Position numbers and translations under genes: made by a program. DNA of 64,000 bases from Onchidella celtica (lineage: Eukaryota > Mollusca > Gastropoda > Systellommatophora > Onchidiidae), in contig OZ007576.1 of assembly GCA_963931925.1 (NCBI GenBank), positions 10,448,261 to 10,512,260 of the forward strand, given 5' to 3'. The notes beneath the pieces are model-generated. The model saw only the letters and a program-made list of their open reading frames with translations, made no database searches and was not told where the DNA came from. Shown piece by piece: positions 35,778 through 46,188 of this stretch (position 1 is its first letter; the number at the start of each line of letters is the position of its first letter).

Positions 35778-35956
35778 GGTCTGGCGGTCAACTGTACACC
35801 ATGAAGATTGAAGAAAAATGGGAAATTTTAGGACAAAGAATGACAAAAGACATTTACATAGGAATGGATGATCTGGAGCGGGAAGGCGTTTTCAAGTGGA
35901 GTGACGGTAGGCTACGCCCGTGGAACCTTGGCAGTTTCCGTTATACTTCCTCCCAG
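35778..35956 (+). pseudogene. Copy A exon 3: middle of lectin domain, frame-shifted
   Basis: The exon follows TTCCAATTTCAG and reads SGGQLYTMKIEEKWEILG, IYIGMDDLE and VFKWSDG, a typical lectin core. After WSDG it departs from copy B because of a net 8-bp gain (179 against 171 bp). The copy-B-like words VEPWQ and FLPG are still visible in another frame next to the donor (CCCAG|GTGGGT). Use of a GT directly after GACG could truncate the exon; that is speculative. Confidence 0.75.
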
Positions 35957-36126
35957 GTGGGTGATCAGTATACATAGCAAGGGTATGGCTCACATGCACA
36001 CTGTCAGTAAATTTCACCGGCTACGAAAAGGGCACTTTTCTCTTTCGCTTTACGTCAAGTCGTGAGGTAGAGGAAATGGGCGAAGAAGAAAGTGATATGA
36101 TGCAGGATGGAATGAGGCAAGAAAGT

Positions 36127-37259
36127 TGTCAAGAGCAGGTTAAGTGTATAAATGCCGTGCTAGGCCACGGGTTGAATTCAGAGTTTTTTTTTAAAAACTA
36201 CCGAGTGAAGTGTCCTTGAGCTGTTCTCGTGAGCAACATGTTTTGAGTGTTTTTTTTTTTACATAAAAACTGTAGATGGTTAAAAAGGAATATGTGTAGG
36301 TAAACCAGGGATGGCAGAGCAGCTCCAGTTCGTGATTTAATAGCATTGTTAGAGGGTGTGAGGTGGTTGTAATTGACTGTTGACATTCAGTGGTTCGTGA
36401 AAGCACGAATTGTGCTGAGTCAAGTTAATAAGATTTTGGATTTAATTGTTATTGACCTATTTAGAAGACGACCTTGTCTGTCTTAGTGCAAGGCCGTAAC
36501 CGACTTACACAATAGAATAAATTAATACTGCGAGCTCAGCTCGCATGACCGCACCAATCAAATCTAGGGATTTGGACGGTAGTTGCAGGTGGCTAGACAT
36601 TATAAAAGTCAGCCCATACCTATGTCGATCATCACATGCAGAAAAGTATCCACTGCGGAGTGGTCGGCTAATTTCGAGCCAGATCGGAACAGAGACGCAA
36701 TAGAGCAGACCATCTATATGAGGAGCCTAGAAATGACGAGCTCCAGCTAATAGCTACCCGGACTTTGTCCACCATGCAACGCTCTATTTGATAGTCCCTG
36801 GTTCTTGATGGCCAGGGAAAAATGGTATGCATTGTAATTGTATGTCAGAATTCAGATGTTACCAGCAGTATGAGAGTCTGCTCCTAGAGTCACAGCCAGG
36901 CAGTGCCAGTATTAGAATATATGACAGGAGCCATTGCAATGGAGCTGGCGTGTGCTGAGACAGCGAAGACTATACTTTGTATTAAATATCCTATAAGTCA
37001 TTAGTTATATTTGATCCAGTACTAGGACCTTTTAGTCCATTCTAAAATTGTATTCTCATTTTGCAGTTACCCTGACGGTCATTTCATTTATATATGTTAT
37101 CTTATGCAGCTAACTCAATACATTATTGTGGCCCTACAGGCCTGACAAAACTAATTCATTTGAGTTGTTAATTAATTCCAGTAGGAAAGTTAGTGTGTTC
37201 GTCGAGTGTGTGTTTTCCTCTTGAATTGCAGTCGATTGCTATAAACCACATTCGCGACA
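36127..37259 (+). mobile_element. Solo LTR (1133 bp) in copy A intron 3
   Basis: A TGTC...GACA-bounded segment is flanked by AAAGT on both sides (36122-36126 and 37260-37264). Copy B shows one AAAGT and no insert (about 47992-47996). Internal words (GTCCTTGAGCTGTTCTCGTG, ATAAAAGTCAGCCCATACCTATG, ATCACATGCAGAAA) are diverged relatives of the 1166-bp LTRs of the element at 51608-56363, so it belongs to the same LTR family. No internal region is left, as expected after recombination between two LTRs. It is younger than the A/B duplication and older than the 51.6-kb element. Confidence 0.88.
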
Positions 37260-37376
37260 AAAGTCTTATTCCTTCCAAGAAATTACTAGCTGTTATTGCA
37301 AGGCGTTGCTTTTCTTATAGGAACATCATTCACATTGGAAGGTAATTAGGTCTATACTTCTATCTTCTAGGTACTT

Positions 37377-38200
37377 CTAGAAGACATGTCCGGCCTCAAA
37401 GTAAATGAAGAAAATCGAAACAACCTTAGATACGCAGACGACAGTTTTAATGGCAGAATCGGAACAACAACTTCGGAGACTTTTGGAACAGTAGTTATTT
37501 AAAGTGAAAACATGGGACTGTCTCTGTACGTGAAAAAGACAGAATGTATTGTGGTCTCCAAAAAAACAGGCAACCCGAAATGCAACCTGCTCAGCGAAGG
37601 AGAGCAAATCAATTAATAAGTTACAAAATTCAAATATCTAGGCTATTTGATAACATCAGATGGTAGGAGCATAAGTGAAATAAGGAAAAGAATAATAATG
37701 GCCAAAGATTCATTCAAAAAAATGAGACCAATATTAATGAACAGAAATATATTAACGACAACTAAAATCAGGGTCTTGAAAACATGTGTGTGATCTGGTC
37801 AGTGCTGTTATACGGATGTGGAACAAAGAAATAGAGAGGAAACTAGAAGCAGCAGAGATGTCGTTTATGAGAAGAATATTGAGAATATCATGGATGGAAA
37901 AAAAATCAAATGAGTCGGTCTTGAGAGACTCTAATCTGAAAAGATCATTAATTAAAACAATAAGACAGATTCAACTGAAATTTGTACGGCACATCTGTCG
38001 CCTCAGCAGCCTGGAAGGCAGGAAAAGCAAGCGCACACAGAGAAAGACTCACTAAAAGTCTTATTTCATGGACAACAAATAAACTTCACAATAACAACTC
38101 CTTCTTGAGGTTGGCTGATGACAGATCCGAGTGGAGAGACATGACCGCCAATGCCTGTTCCAGACAGGGCAACTGATGATGATGATGATGATGTCTATCA
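37377..38200 (+). mobile_element. Decayed non-LTR retrotransposon (LINE) 3' part, copy A
   Basis: Interrupted frames encode the C-terminal half of a LINE reverse transcriptase. Recognisable pieces are RYAD (the YADD region), QLRRLL, MGLSL, VKKTECIVVSKK, TKFKYLGYLITSDGRS, WSVLLYGC, EMSFMRRILRISWMEKKS and a final SEWRDMTANACSRQGN. It ends in a short (GATGAT)n tail. Several stops and frameshifts break it, for instance a stop after the TVVI words and frame changes around FKYLG and LKTCV. The clade is probably a common animal LINE group, not assigned. Copy B has the same element at the same place, so insertion preceded duplication. Confidence 0.85.
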
Positions 38201-38470
38201 CTTTCTGTCTGGTGGCGCACAGAGTTGTCTGTTTTGTTTCGGTCTTAGTGTCAAATGTGAAGTAAGAGAGTTAACTGGGACATCCCATTGGTGAGACTCA
38301 AACAAAATCTGTCTTACGTGTTCGCTTGTGTCAAAATTGTCTTGTATTAGCTGGCATAAAGAGAGACCCGGCCCATTGAAGTAAAACAGACTTGACTGAG
38401 TGCGTCACCAGCCAGTTTCATCCCTATCTCTAGTTCCTTCATATTAAACGTATGATAATGACATCCACAG

Positions 38471-38610
38471 GTGAACCCAACAATCAACAAGGAAAGGAGG
38501 ATTGTGCATTCGCATGGATCTCTCGCCCAGCTGCACCAAGTAGGTACTTACTCAATGATCATTTCTCTGAGGACAGACTTGCTTTTGCCTTCGAACAGCC
38601 TGATCCGTGA
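38471..38610 (+). CDS. Copy A exon 4: end of lectin domain
   Basis: The exon follows GACATCCACAG and has an open frame to TGA: GEPNNQQGKEDCAFAW, then SRYLLNDHFSED, then LAFAFEQPDP. The EPN and ND calcium/sugar-site residues persist. The two cysteines that copy B has in RDC and FACE are gone, so the C-terminal disulphides cannot form as in the family. Confidence 0.7.
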
Positions 38611-39075
38611 TCCGTATGACTTACATCCACTTTGATTTTCATATCCATGAATCAAATCTTTTGACACCTTGACAAACAAAATGAATGTAAGACAGGCAGA
38701 GACTTGATTATGTTTTCAAACATTGATTTCACTCTCTCTACTTTTAATTTTATATGTATATACGAAGAGTGTTGGAGTGGGCTTATGTTCTGTAAGCTGT
38801 TTTGTACGCCTTAACATGCAAGAAGACAATAAGGTCATGTGGAAAATTTAGTACAAACATTAATGCTGATGTTGAGTCCGTCTGTGTGGTTGTTTTCATT
38901 GCAGGATTTCTAATCTTATTTCAGTATCTTCTGAAGCGGATTTGATTGAAGCTGGGTTTTTTCTTCACTAAATTTCCATATTTAATTGTAGGTAGTTCAT
39001 TTCTTCTATTCGGTTTGGCATTATGACTTAATATGTGTTGTATCCTGCTACTTAGATCATCAAATATTGGCTGGA

Positions 39076-39081
39076 AATAAA
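39076..39081 (+). terminator. Polyadenylation signal candidate, copy A
   Basis: AATAAA in a conserved GGAAATAAAG context about 465 bases after the stop. The same word is at 49861-49866 in copy B and, inverted, at 58821-58826 in copy C. Confidence 0.5.
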
Positions 39082-39109
39082 GTTTCTGGAACAAAATTAG
39101 GAATAAAAA

Positions 39110-39240
39110 TTAAAAGAGTTAAGAGATTTATGAGAATTTTCTGTTGAATGTCTCTGATGGTGTTTTCTTGGATGTCTTTGATAGTTTGTGTGTGTGTGTG
39201 TGTTTTTTTGAATATCTGTGATGGTGTTTTGCACAAAACA
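39110..39240 (+). repeat. 24-bp minisatellite, short version in copy A
   Basis: About five diverged units with TGAATGTCTCTGATGGTGTT or TGAATATCTGTGATGG, interrupted by (GT)n, lie just after the polyadenylation region. The same array is longer in copies B, C and D. Confidence 0.8.
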
Positions 39241-39399
39241 AAATAAATACTTGACGTGAACTTCTCAAGAGACAAACACAATTTCACTGGGAAAGAGAGA
39301 TGACTTCCGCAGGTCTTTAAAAAAAGAAAAGAATCCCCTACCTTTGACAACACTATTATTATCTTCAGGGGGCGAGGATTCCTCATAATCAAATAATCA

Positions 39400-40600
39400 G
39401 TGATTACCCCTCGGATATTAATTCTAGAATTACTAGACTAAGCTTTTGAGATCGAGCCCAACTCCAAGTCGATTTAGTCAGTTCAAGATTCTATTCCACC
39501 TCGCTATTTGCGTTTGTTATTATAGTCCAATACCCCTCACCGAAAAGCATCTTTATAGAGACCTACGCCTTATGAACTGGTCCATAATCAGTATTTGAGA
39601 AAGACGAAGAAGACTTGACCACATCCAGAAGCTAGCTTGGGCATAGCCTGTATTCGCCGAAGTGGCCCCGCAGACAGCAGAATAGTGGGGGAAAAAATAG
39701 GATTATAATCAGAATTTGACCTGATTTTACCTATGCATGTTTTTCACCATGTGGTCGTCTTCATCCTAATTGAAAGGTAAAGAGTATAGTGAAAGAGTTT
39801 GTGTGGATTTTTTGTTTGTATGAGGTAATTTAAGAATAATTTACCCTACGCACAGGAAGAGCTATCCATGCATAATAATATAATCTAGGTCTGGATATAA
39901 ATTTAATCAAAATTGAACTTATCAAGAACATCAATTCGCTTCATATATCGATCGAACCTATACCCCAACAGCAGATAGCCACTTCTCCGAGATCGCTGTA
40001 CATTGTTGTGTCACAGAGATGCCACTTACGCACTTTCTGCCACTTAATGTTAATGGGTCCTTTTCGAGAAACTTTATGGGATGGTAGAATAACAAAATCT
40101 CTGGCTATGAATAAGACAATGAAAACTTCAAATTATATTTTTAAAAATGGACGAAAATTTTCGTAAATTATAAGCCTGTTAGTATGATTGAATGATATTT
40201 TCAGATTAGTTTAACTTGTAAATTGTTGCATTCCTGTCCTGTTGACAAGAATATTCCGAGCGGCAGGGATGTACGATAGCGCAGGTCAGTAACCGAACTC
40301 ACAGTGTCTTAGTTGATTCACGGAATTTTAATTACTCTACGAAGTTTGAAGCAAAAAGATAAAAAGGATTAATTTCATATAAACAGTGAACATGGTAAGT
40401 CAATTTCAGTTATCTTCTGGTACGTTTATAATACAAAACTCTTTAGATTTTGCAATGCATAGCACCCATTTCGTTGTTTTAGTCGCATGTATGCATTTCT
40501 ATGAGAATGTGATGTAGCAAGATGTTTTAATATAAGGATCTTACTAGCTTAAATTCTGATTACCCTCTGCAGAGGGCCACGCTTCGCCCCTGACTTCAAT
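39400..40600. other. Stretch without supported genes
   Basis: The sequence after copy A does not match copy B's 3' flank beyond about 39.4 kb. No exon or repeat was recognised. Confidence 0.45.
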
Positions 40601-40607
40601 GTAGAAA

Positions 40608-42075
40608 AGTTCGCCAAATTTTACTGGATTTATTTGAAACTTCTCTTATATCTTATTTAATCCGATTAAAAACTTTTATATAGTGGGGAATTTTGATACC
40701 TTTTATAGATCTTTTGTTAGGAATTTTTGAAAATGGTATGTAGCGGACTTTCATTTTTTTCCCTATTTTCTATCACACAAAAAAATAATTAAAAACCACA
40801 AAAAATTGAAAAATTAAACATATTCCCTTCCGTGTAAATTTTTTGATTTGTTCAAACCTGTTGTTAGCCAAATTTTATACCAAACGGTCAATAAATAAAA
40901 ACTTACTTCACAAATTAATGATTAAAAGTTCAATTTTGAGAAAATCGAATTTGAAAGTTTTTTCAATAAAAACGATATTGAAAAGTTTCACACATAGCTC
41001 AAATCATCCCTCCTTGGTGTGCTAGGCCTCAACAATGACTTGCAAACTACCAATGGCTTAGTACTCATGTGTACAGAGGAGAAGGGGGAACAGAAGGGGT
41101 GTGCGGGGTGGGATAGGGGGAGAAATAGTCGGGTGGAACGGGATATAGAACAGGGTGGAACAGGGTATGGAACAGTCGGAAATGGGGGATACACATTGGC
41201 AGATGGGCGTGTATCATATGAACGTATGTAGCAACATGTAATAAAAGGACCAATGAAGAACCTCTCGCCTTTCTACTAGCTTTTGAACCTGTTACAGCTC
41301 ATCTCCACAATATCCACAATAAAAACAATGTAACATAATCAGCACTCTTCTGTTACTGGTCCACACCCTCTTGAGATCTCTCGTATGACTTTTTGCAACT
41401 GCCGGGAACACAAAGTGACTTTCTACTTGGGCATCTTTCACGCACGGTAACAAATTCCATGTAGTAGAGCAACGTTATAAAAACAAAAACTTGAAACAAA
41501 AGCACTGCCCAGTCAGCCGACACTGTATTCTTGAGGCTATTATGTAGGTCACGACCTAAATCTGCTAGATATGGAGGACATGACCTTCGCCCCAGCCAAT
41601 GAGAAGCTCAATTTATTGCTCGGTTTACAGTCGACCAATCAGTGAAATAGAAGCGAGATCAAGGTCGGAGGTGACCCATGCATCCTACTACGTTTACTCT
41701 GGTAGTATAGTGATATTGTATAGGAGGGAATGGGATGTCTCAGGCCTGTTACCATGACCTAGACATGTGGGCAACATATAAATGAAGGCCTCCATACCAA
41801 GTATTCATTAAAACTCGTAGTTTTGGTGGTGACACTGAGATGTTATCTGGGGCTAATTTTGCGGCCCAATGGCACAATTTTGTGCACTTTTCTTGACCCC
41901 CCCCCCCTCACCCCACCCCCACGTCACCAAAAGGCACATTTGAGGGTTATAAACATTCAAAATTGGCAAATGGTTAATAAAATATTGTTCCTAAATGGAT
42001 GAACTAACCGAAAAGTACAAAATCTCGATATCGATATTTTGAAGCCTAATTTGATTTCAGGACCCGCCGTCGCGC
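40608..42075 (+). repeat. Interspersed 1.5-kb repeat, copy 2
   Basis: It aligns with 18388-19935 along its length in the same orientation. It has about 170 extra bases near 41590-41770 (or the other copy has a deletion). It ends in a poly-C tract before the gypsy relic. Confidence 0.65.
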
Positions 42076-42199
42076 CTCCCCCCCCCCCCCCTTAAGTCAG
42101 TCTATTGAAACCTTCTCTGAGCAGCCGTTGATGCCTAAACCGAAGAACGTGTCACTGATTTCAATGACGCAATAAGGATCTTCATAAGGTTTGCTGAAG

Positions 42200-42656
42200 T
42201 GGATACCGGTAACGGTCAGTTCGGACGTAAACATTACTTGTTGATGTCAAGTTTGCGCGTATGTAGGCATAATTCTGTCCGTGGAACTTTGGTGCTGGAT
42301 GTTGGACTGGGCACCTGGTGTGTTGAAGATGTTTGAGAAATGTAGTCTGGCTCAACGGTCCGTGGGTCATGCGGCTGAAGAAATTCACCAGGAACATAGA
42401 CAAGCTCAGCTTGAGAGCAATTGAGTTCCACTCGCCAAGAAAAGCGAATTCCCAACAGAACCATGTGCAGTTCTGCAACCCAGTCGGGGCCAATGGTGCG
42501 TGCTTTGAGATGACGATGGAAACGTTCAACCTCGCCATTCGCCTGGGGGTGATGAGCTGTGGTTGTATGTGTGTCAATACCGAGAGCTTGTTATACTATT
42601 CCAAAAGATTTGAGGTGAACTGCCGGCTGCGATCTGAGATGTCTTCAGGAACCCCC
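42200..42656 (-). mobile_element. Ty3/gypsy integrase relic
   Basis: On the minus strand, words typical of gypsy-type integrases appear: SRQFTSNL from the catalytic core, HHPQANGEVERFHRHLK, GPDWVAELHMVLLGIR and AELVY, followed by a proline-rich tail. Only this part of pol is present, without LTRs, and it is broken. It abuts the truncated lectin stub at 42657, so one event may have removed the stub's upstream flank. It is clearly old. Confidence 0.85.
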
Positions 42657-43710
42657 AAATTAAGGATCAACAGCTTTCGGCAACCTGCCATTTGATTTTC
42701 GCATGCGTCATGACAATAATTAGGCCAAAAGCTGCTATCAACAGGTAAGTGATGGTTGTTTACATAAATGTAACAGTCATTTGCTTTTCCATTGTACATG
42801 TAGCACGCACGTTGCAGGTTCATGGGAGCGAATCAACGAAAGGGGTGTCACCGTAGCCTAAATAGCTCAATAATTCTTGCTACATAATTTTTTTTTTTTT
42901 TTTAAATATGGGCACAGTGAACAAAATGAAACATTACAAAAAGTAACAATGCTCTGTTACAATCAACAATCCCACAGAAATTCTTACATCTGTGAGAGTG
43001 CCAAGAATTATCCATGTAGATGCCACTTTGGGAAGATTTAACAATTCTGTACCATGGACACAGTGACAGATTTAAGCATGAGCTAAATAAATCACAGCTA
43101 GCCTATGGGCCCATAATCCACTGGGGCCTTTCAAAATTTCGTTTTTCTTTCTTCCTTTTTTGCTTTCCATATCTTAATTGGTATTTTTCTCTTTGAATAC
43201 ATTGCTATTGCAATAATTAAAGACCATGTATTTATTTTCAATATTTTTTTGGTACGCACCTGTTCATAAAATTTTTGTGCAACGTTTTAACAACGGGCTT
43301 TCAAACAATGTATAGCTTAGGGCCTCATCGAGTCTGAATTCATCATTACACAGACTCCCTATTGCTGTGGACTTTTCCTTACTTTATAAAAGTAAATTTA
43401 TGTAGGTTTTGGATTATGGCCATCTTGAGCGATTTTGGGGCTGAATTTGTTAGAAAATGCCATATTTTTTGTAAAACTAAGGTCACAGTAACCGCAATTA
43501 ATGGTAAGGGCAACAAACACGGCACTTCTGGTGCGGCATATTATTCAGTCCAGCATTAACTTCCAATAAATTATTCCACATTGTGGTTTTGAACCATGCC
43601 TTTAGATGCCATTATATCTCCAACATAAAAGTAGTCTTATGATATTTAAAGGAGCGACTGGATATGGGAAATATTGGATCGTATCAAGGTTTCAACACTT
43701 CTACAAGCAA
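42657..43710 (+). pseudogene. Truncated lectin unit (exon 1 remnant and intron 1)
   Basis: An exon 1 remnant (42657-42744) keeps AATTAAGGAT, a CAGCTTTCGGCAACC-type core and a CAG|GTAAGTGATGG end. It has lost the middle, with 88 of 271 bp left. Intron 1 sequence follows (GTGTCACCGTAGCCTAAATA, ATGCTCTGTTACAATCA) up to the GGTTTCAACACTTCTACAAG word near 43690. There it jumps into the upstream flank of copy B. Exons 2-4 are absent. Confidence 0.8.
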
Positions 43711-43879
43711 GACAAGGCGTTCTCAGCCAATGAACACATGCATGTTTTATAATTTCGCTCCTTCAATTTCTATTGTAAGCTTAATTTCGAGACATAATGC
43801 TTTTTGAATAAAACATGCTCGACAGTACCAAGTACAGTGGAAGCACGCTTCTTGGCCTTAATGGAAGTGTATCATTGTT

Positions 43880-43975
43880 CATCTTCACAGTGCCAATCCT
43901 AGCATTTCCGAAACATAATGGTTGCGTCGTCTACTTGAAGAATCGATAGAACGTCGATTAGAAAGAGTGAACTTA
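43880..43975 (+). promoter_or_regulatory. Conserved upstream block (copy B)
   Basis: Same block as 30690-30785 (GTTGCGTCGTCTACTTGAAG), about 700 bases before the start codon of the intact lectin. TTCTTTATACAAT follows at about 44008-44020 and may be TATA-like. Its role is inferred. Confidence 0.4.
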
Positions 43976-44646
43976 GCAATCATTCAAAAGCAAAATTTGT
44001 TGTATTGAATTCTTTATACAATACTCAATTTGGTCGGGGTTCCAGAAAATGTAATTAAAGAATGCACTCTTTCTTTGAAGGAGGTTATCTGTCTCGCTCT
44101 ACTGGGGGAGTTTCTTGCCACAAAGGAGGCGTGATGATTTATGTATAGCGTCACCGAATCGAATCTGGCGGCATTATTTACATGAATTTCTTCTTTACTG
44201 TAAGTAATTCTAAATAATTTATGCCAGCTTAGCACAAAAGCCAATCGGTTATTGGCATAAAAGAATGAATTCAACATTTAATTTTTTTTTAAAATAATTT
44301 TCATTATAATTATGTGTCTGACACAGCGGAAATCTATGGTGTCAGTGCTTCTGAACACAGTGGACATTTAAGACCGAGTCTCTGACAGCATCGTCCATTG
44401 AGCATTACTTCGATTTTCTAACGATGTTCTGTTAAGATTCTTTATTACACTAGTAAGAAATCAAGCTGAGCCTCCCCAAACTAGATGTATTGCTGCATCT
44501 AATTTACGATACAATGCTGAATTGTGAAGAATTTGAACGTTCATTCGCAATATTAAAGAATTAATTTTTTTAGCTGCTCATCCAAAATCCCAGATTCATG
44601 ATGAAAAACGGACATATTAATATTCTCAACTGACAGAAAAACAGTC

Positions 44647-44917
44647 ATGCATATTTTCAAGTTAAGGATACAACAACTTTCAGCAACCCCCCTGTTCATT
44701 TTAGCATTCGTCATTACAGAACTTAAGCCTACAACTGCTGCTATTGACAAGTGTGAGGTTATTACCTTTAAATTAGCACAGCCAAATTATGGGATAGAAC
44801 CAATCGGCACGCCAGAAACAGTGACATCGTTGGGCCATTGCTTGGATGTGTGTACATCCAAATATAGATCGTGTTATGGCATCATATTTAATTCTGTCAC
44901 GCATCTGTGTACACCAG
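44647..44917 (+). CDS. Copy B exon 1: signal peptide and PAN/apple-like module
   Basis: ATG at 44647 precedes a hydrophobic leader (ATPLFILAFVIT). Then come CEVITFKLAQ, GHCLDVC, RSCYGIIFN and LCTPG, a compact PAN-type pattern of paired cysteines. The donor is CACCAG|GTAAGT. The start was chosen because it is the first in-frame ATG giving a leader and is conserved in copy A. Confidence 0.85.
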
Positions 44918-46146
44918 GTAAGTGATGGTCGTTCACATAAATATAATAGCCACCTTCATTTTCATTATAGCAAGCTTTTGGCAGTTTCTTAAGTTAGGGA
45001 GAGCGAGCCGACGAAAAGGGTGTCACTACAACCTAAATAACTTAGTAATTCTTGGTACATAAATTTGGGCACAGTGAAAAAAAAATAAAACATTATAAAG
45101 TTAACCATGCTCTGTTACAGTCAGCCACCCCACATCAATTCTTGCATCTATGACAGTGCCAAGAAATGATCTGTGTAACTTTCATAACATTTAACAATTC
45201 TGTACCGTGGACAAAGTGACAGGTTTAAGCATGAGCTAAACAACCCACAGCTAGCACCGTAATCTGCAGGGAGCCCCGCAGATTTTTTTTTTCTTTTTCG
45301 TTTTAAAAATCTTAATTCTTATTTTTTGCTTTAGGTACACTGTTATTAAAATAATTAAAGATCATTTTGTTTTCAATATTTTAAAGAGACCAAAGATCCT
45401 GTTTTGGTATGCATTTCTACATAAAATTCTGATTCAATTTTTTTAACAAGGGGCTTCCAAACTTTGTATCTTAGGGACTCACTAATTCAAATTCAGGCAT
45501 TACACGGGCTCCATACTGCTGTGGACCATTTCTTACAACATACATGTATCTAAGTTTAGAAATATGGCCGTTGTGAGCAATTTTAGGCTCAAATTCATTA
45601 TAAAATGGCACATTTTACGAAAATCAGATCTCCCTCTCACCATAATGAACACAGATATGGCATTTCTTCAATCCAGCCTTAATATAACTTCCCATAAGTT
45701 ATTGGACAATATTTTGTAAACCATGCTTTTTGTGACCAGTATTTCTCCCACATAAAAGTATTCTGACCATGTTTAAAAGAACAATTGGCTATTAAAAATG
45801 TTGACGAATGTAATGGTTTCACACCTTTCAACACCACTACAAGCAAGATATAGTGGTCTGGACAATGTCCATGTCTACCGTCGTCGGTGAACATTGAAAA
45901 TGATATACTGGCATAAATATTAATCATATTTTAATCATTTCTCCGTCTACAGGTTCATTCTTGACTACAAGTGGACGGAAACCCAGGCACCCTGAGGAAA
46001 GTTTGCTGTCTATGGGACCTTTCTGTGACGAATCACGTGGTTTCTCTGTGGGCACTCTCGGCGATGTGGCCAGCTGTTTCTACATCTCTAGAGAAATACG
46101 CACCTACTCTAAATCTCGCAACATCTGTCAAGGTTGTTCATGTTGT

Positions 46147-46188
<42 letters not shown>

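Larger units (their letters stand above)
32641..38610 (+). pseudogene. PAN + C-type lectin gene, copy A (degenerate)
   Basis: Four exons correspond to copy B: 32641-32911 (signal peptide and PAN-like module), 34857-35036 (start of lectin domain), 35778-35956 (middle) and 38471-38610 (end, TGA). Exons 1, 2 and 4 are open. Exon 3 is 179 bp against 171 bp in copy B. A net gain of 8 bp between WSDG and the donor shifts the frame, so the EPN-bearing end would not be read in register by the copy-B splice pattern. Three lectin-domain cysteines conserved in B are also lost: VASC to VASY, RDC to a Cys-free HFSED, and FACE to FAFE. It is probably a non-functional gene, or at most a source of a truncated PAN protein. 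The introns also hold a 401-bp MITE, a SINE, a LINE relic and a solo LTR. Confidence 0.8.
30400..39400 (+). repeat. Segmental copy A of the lectin locus
   Basis: From CATTCACCATTTTAAGCACA at about 30400 to the 3' flank near 39.4 kb, blocks of this region match copy B (43.7-50.4 kb) in the same order and orientation. Matching blocks include upstream flank, four exons, introns, the LINE relic, the polyadenylation region and the 24-bp array. Copy A is longer because of insertions: a THAP-related MITE pair, a 401-bp MITE, a SINE, an expanded 27-bp array and a solo LTR. Confidence 0.9.

Noticed and set aside
42333-42695. 120-codon + strand frame
   Set aside because: It is the antisense of a recognisable gypsy integrase relic on the minus strand.
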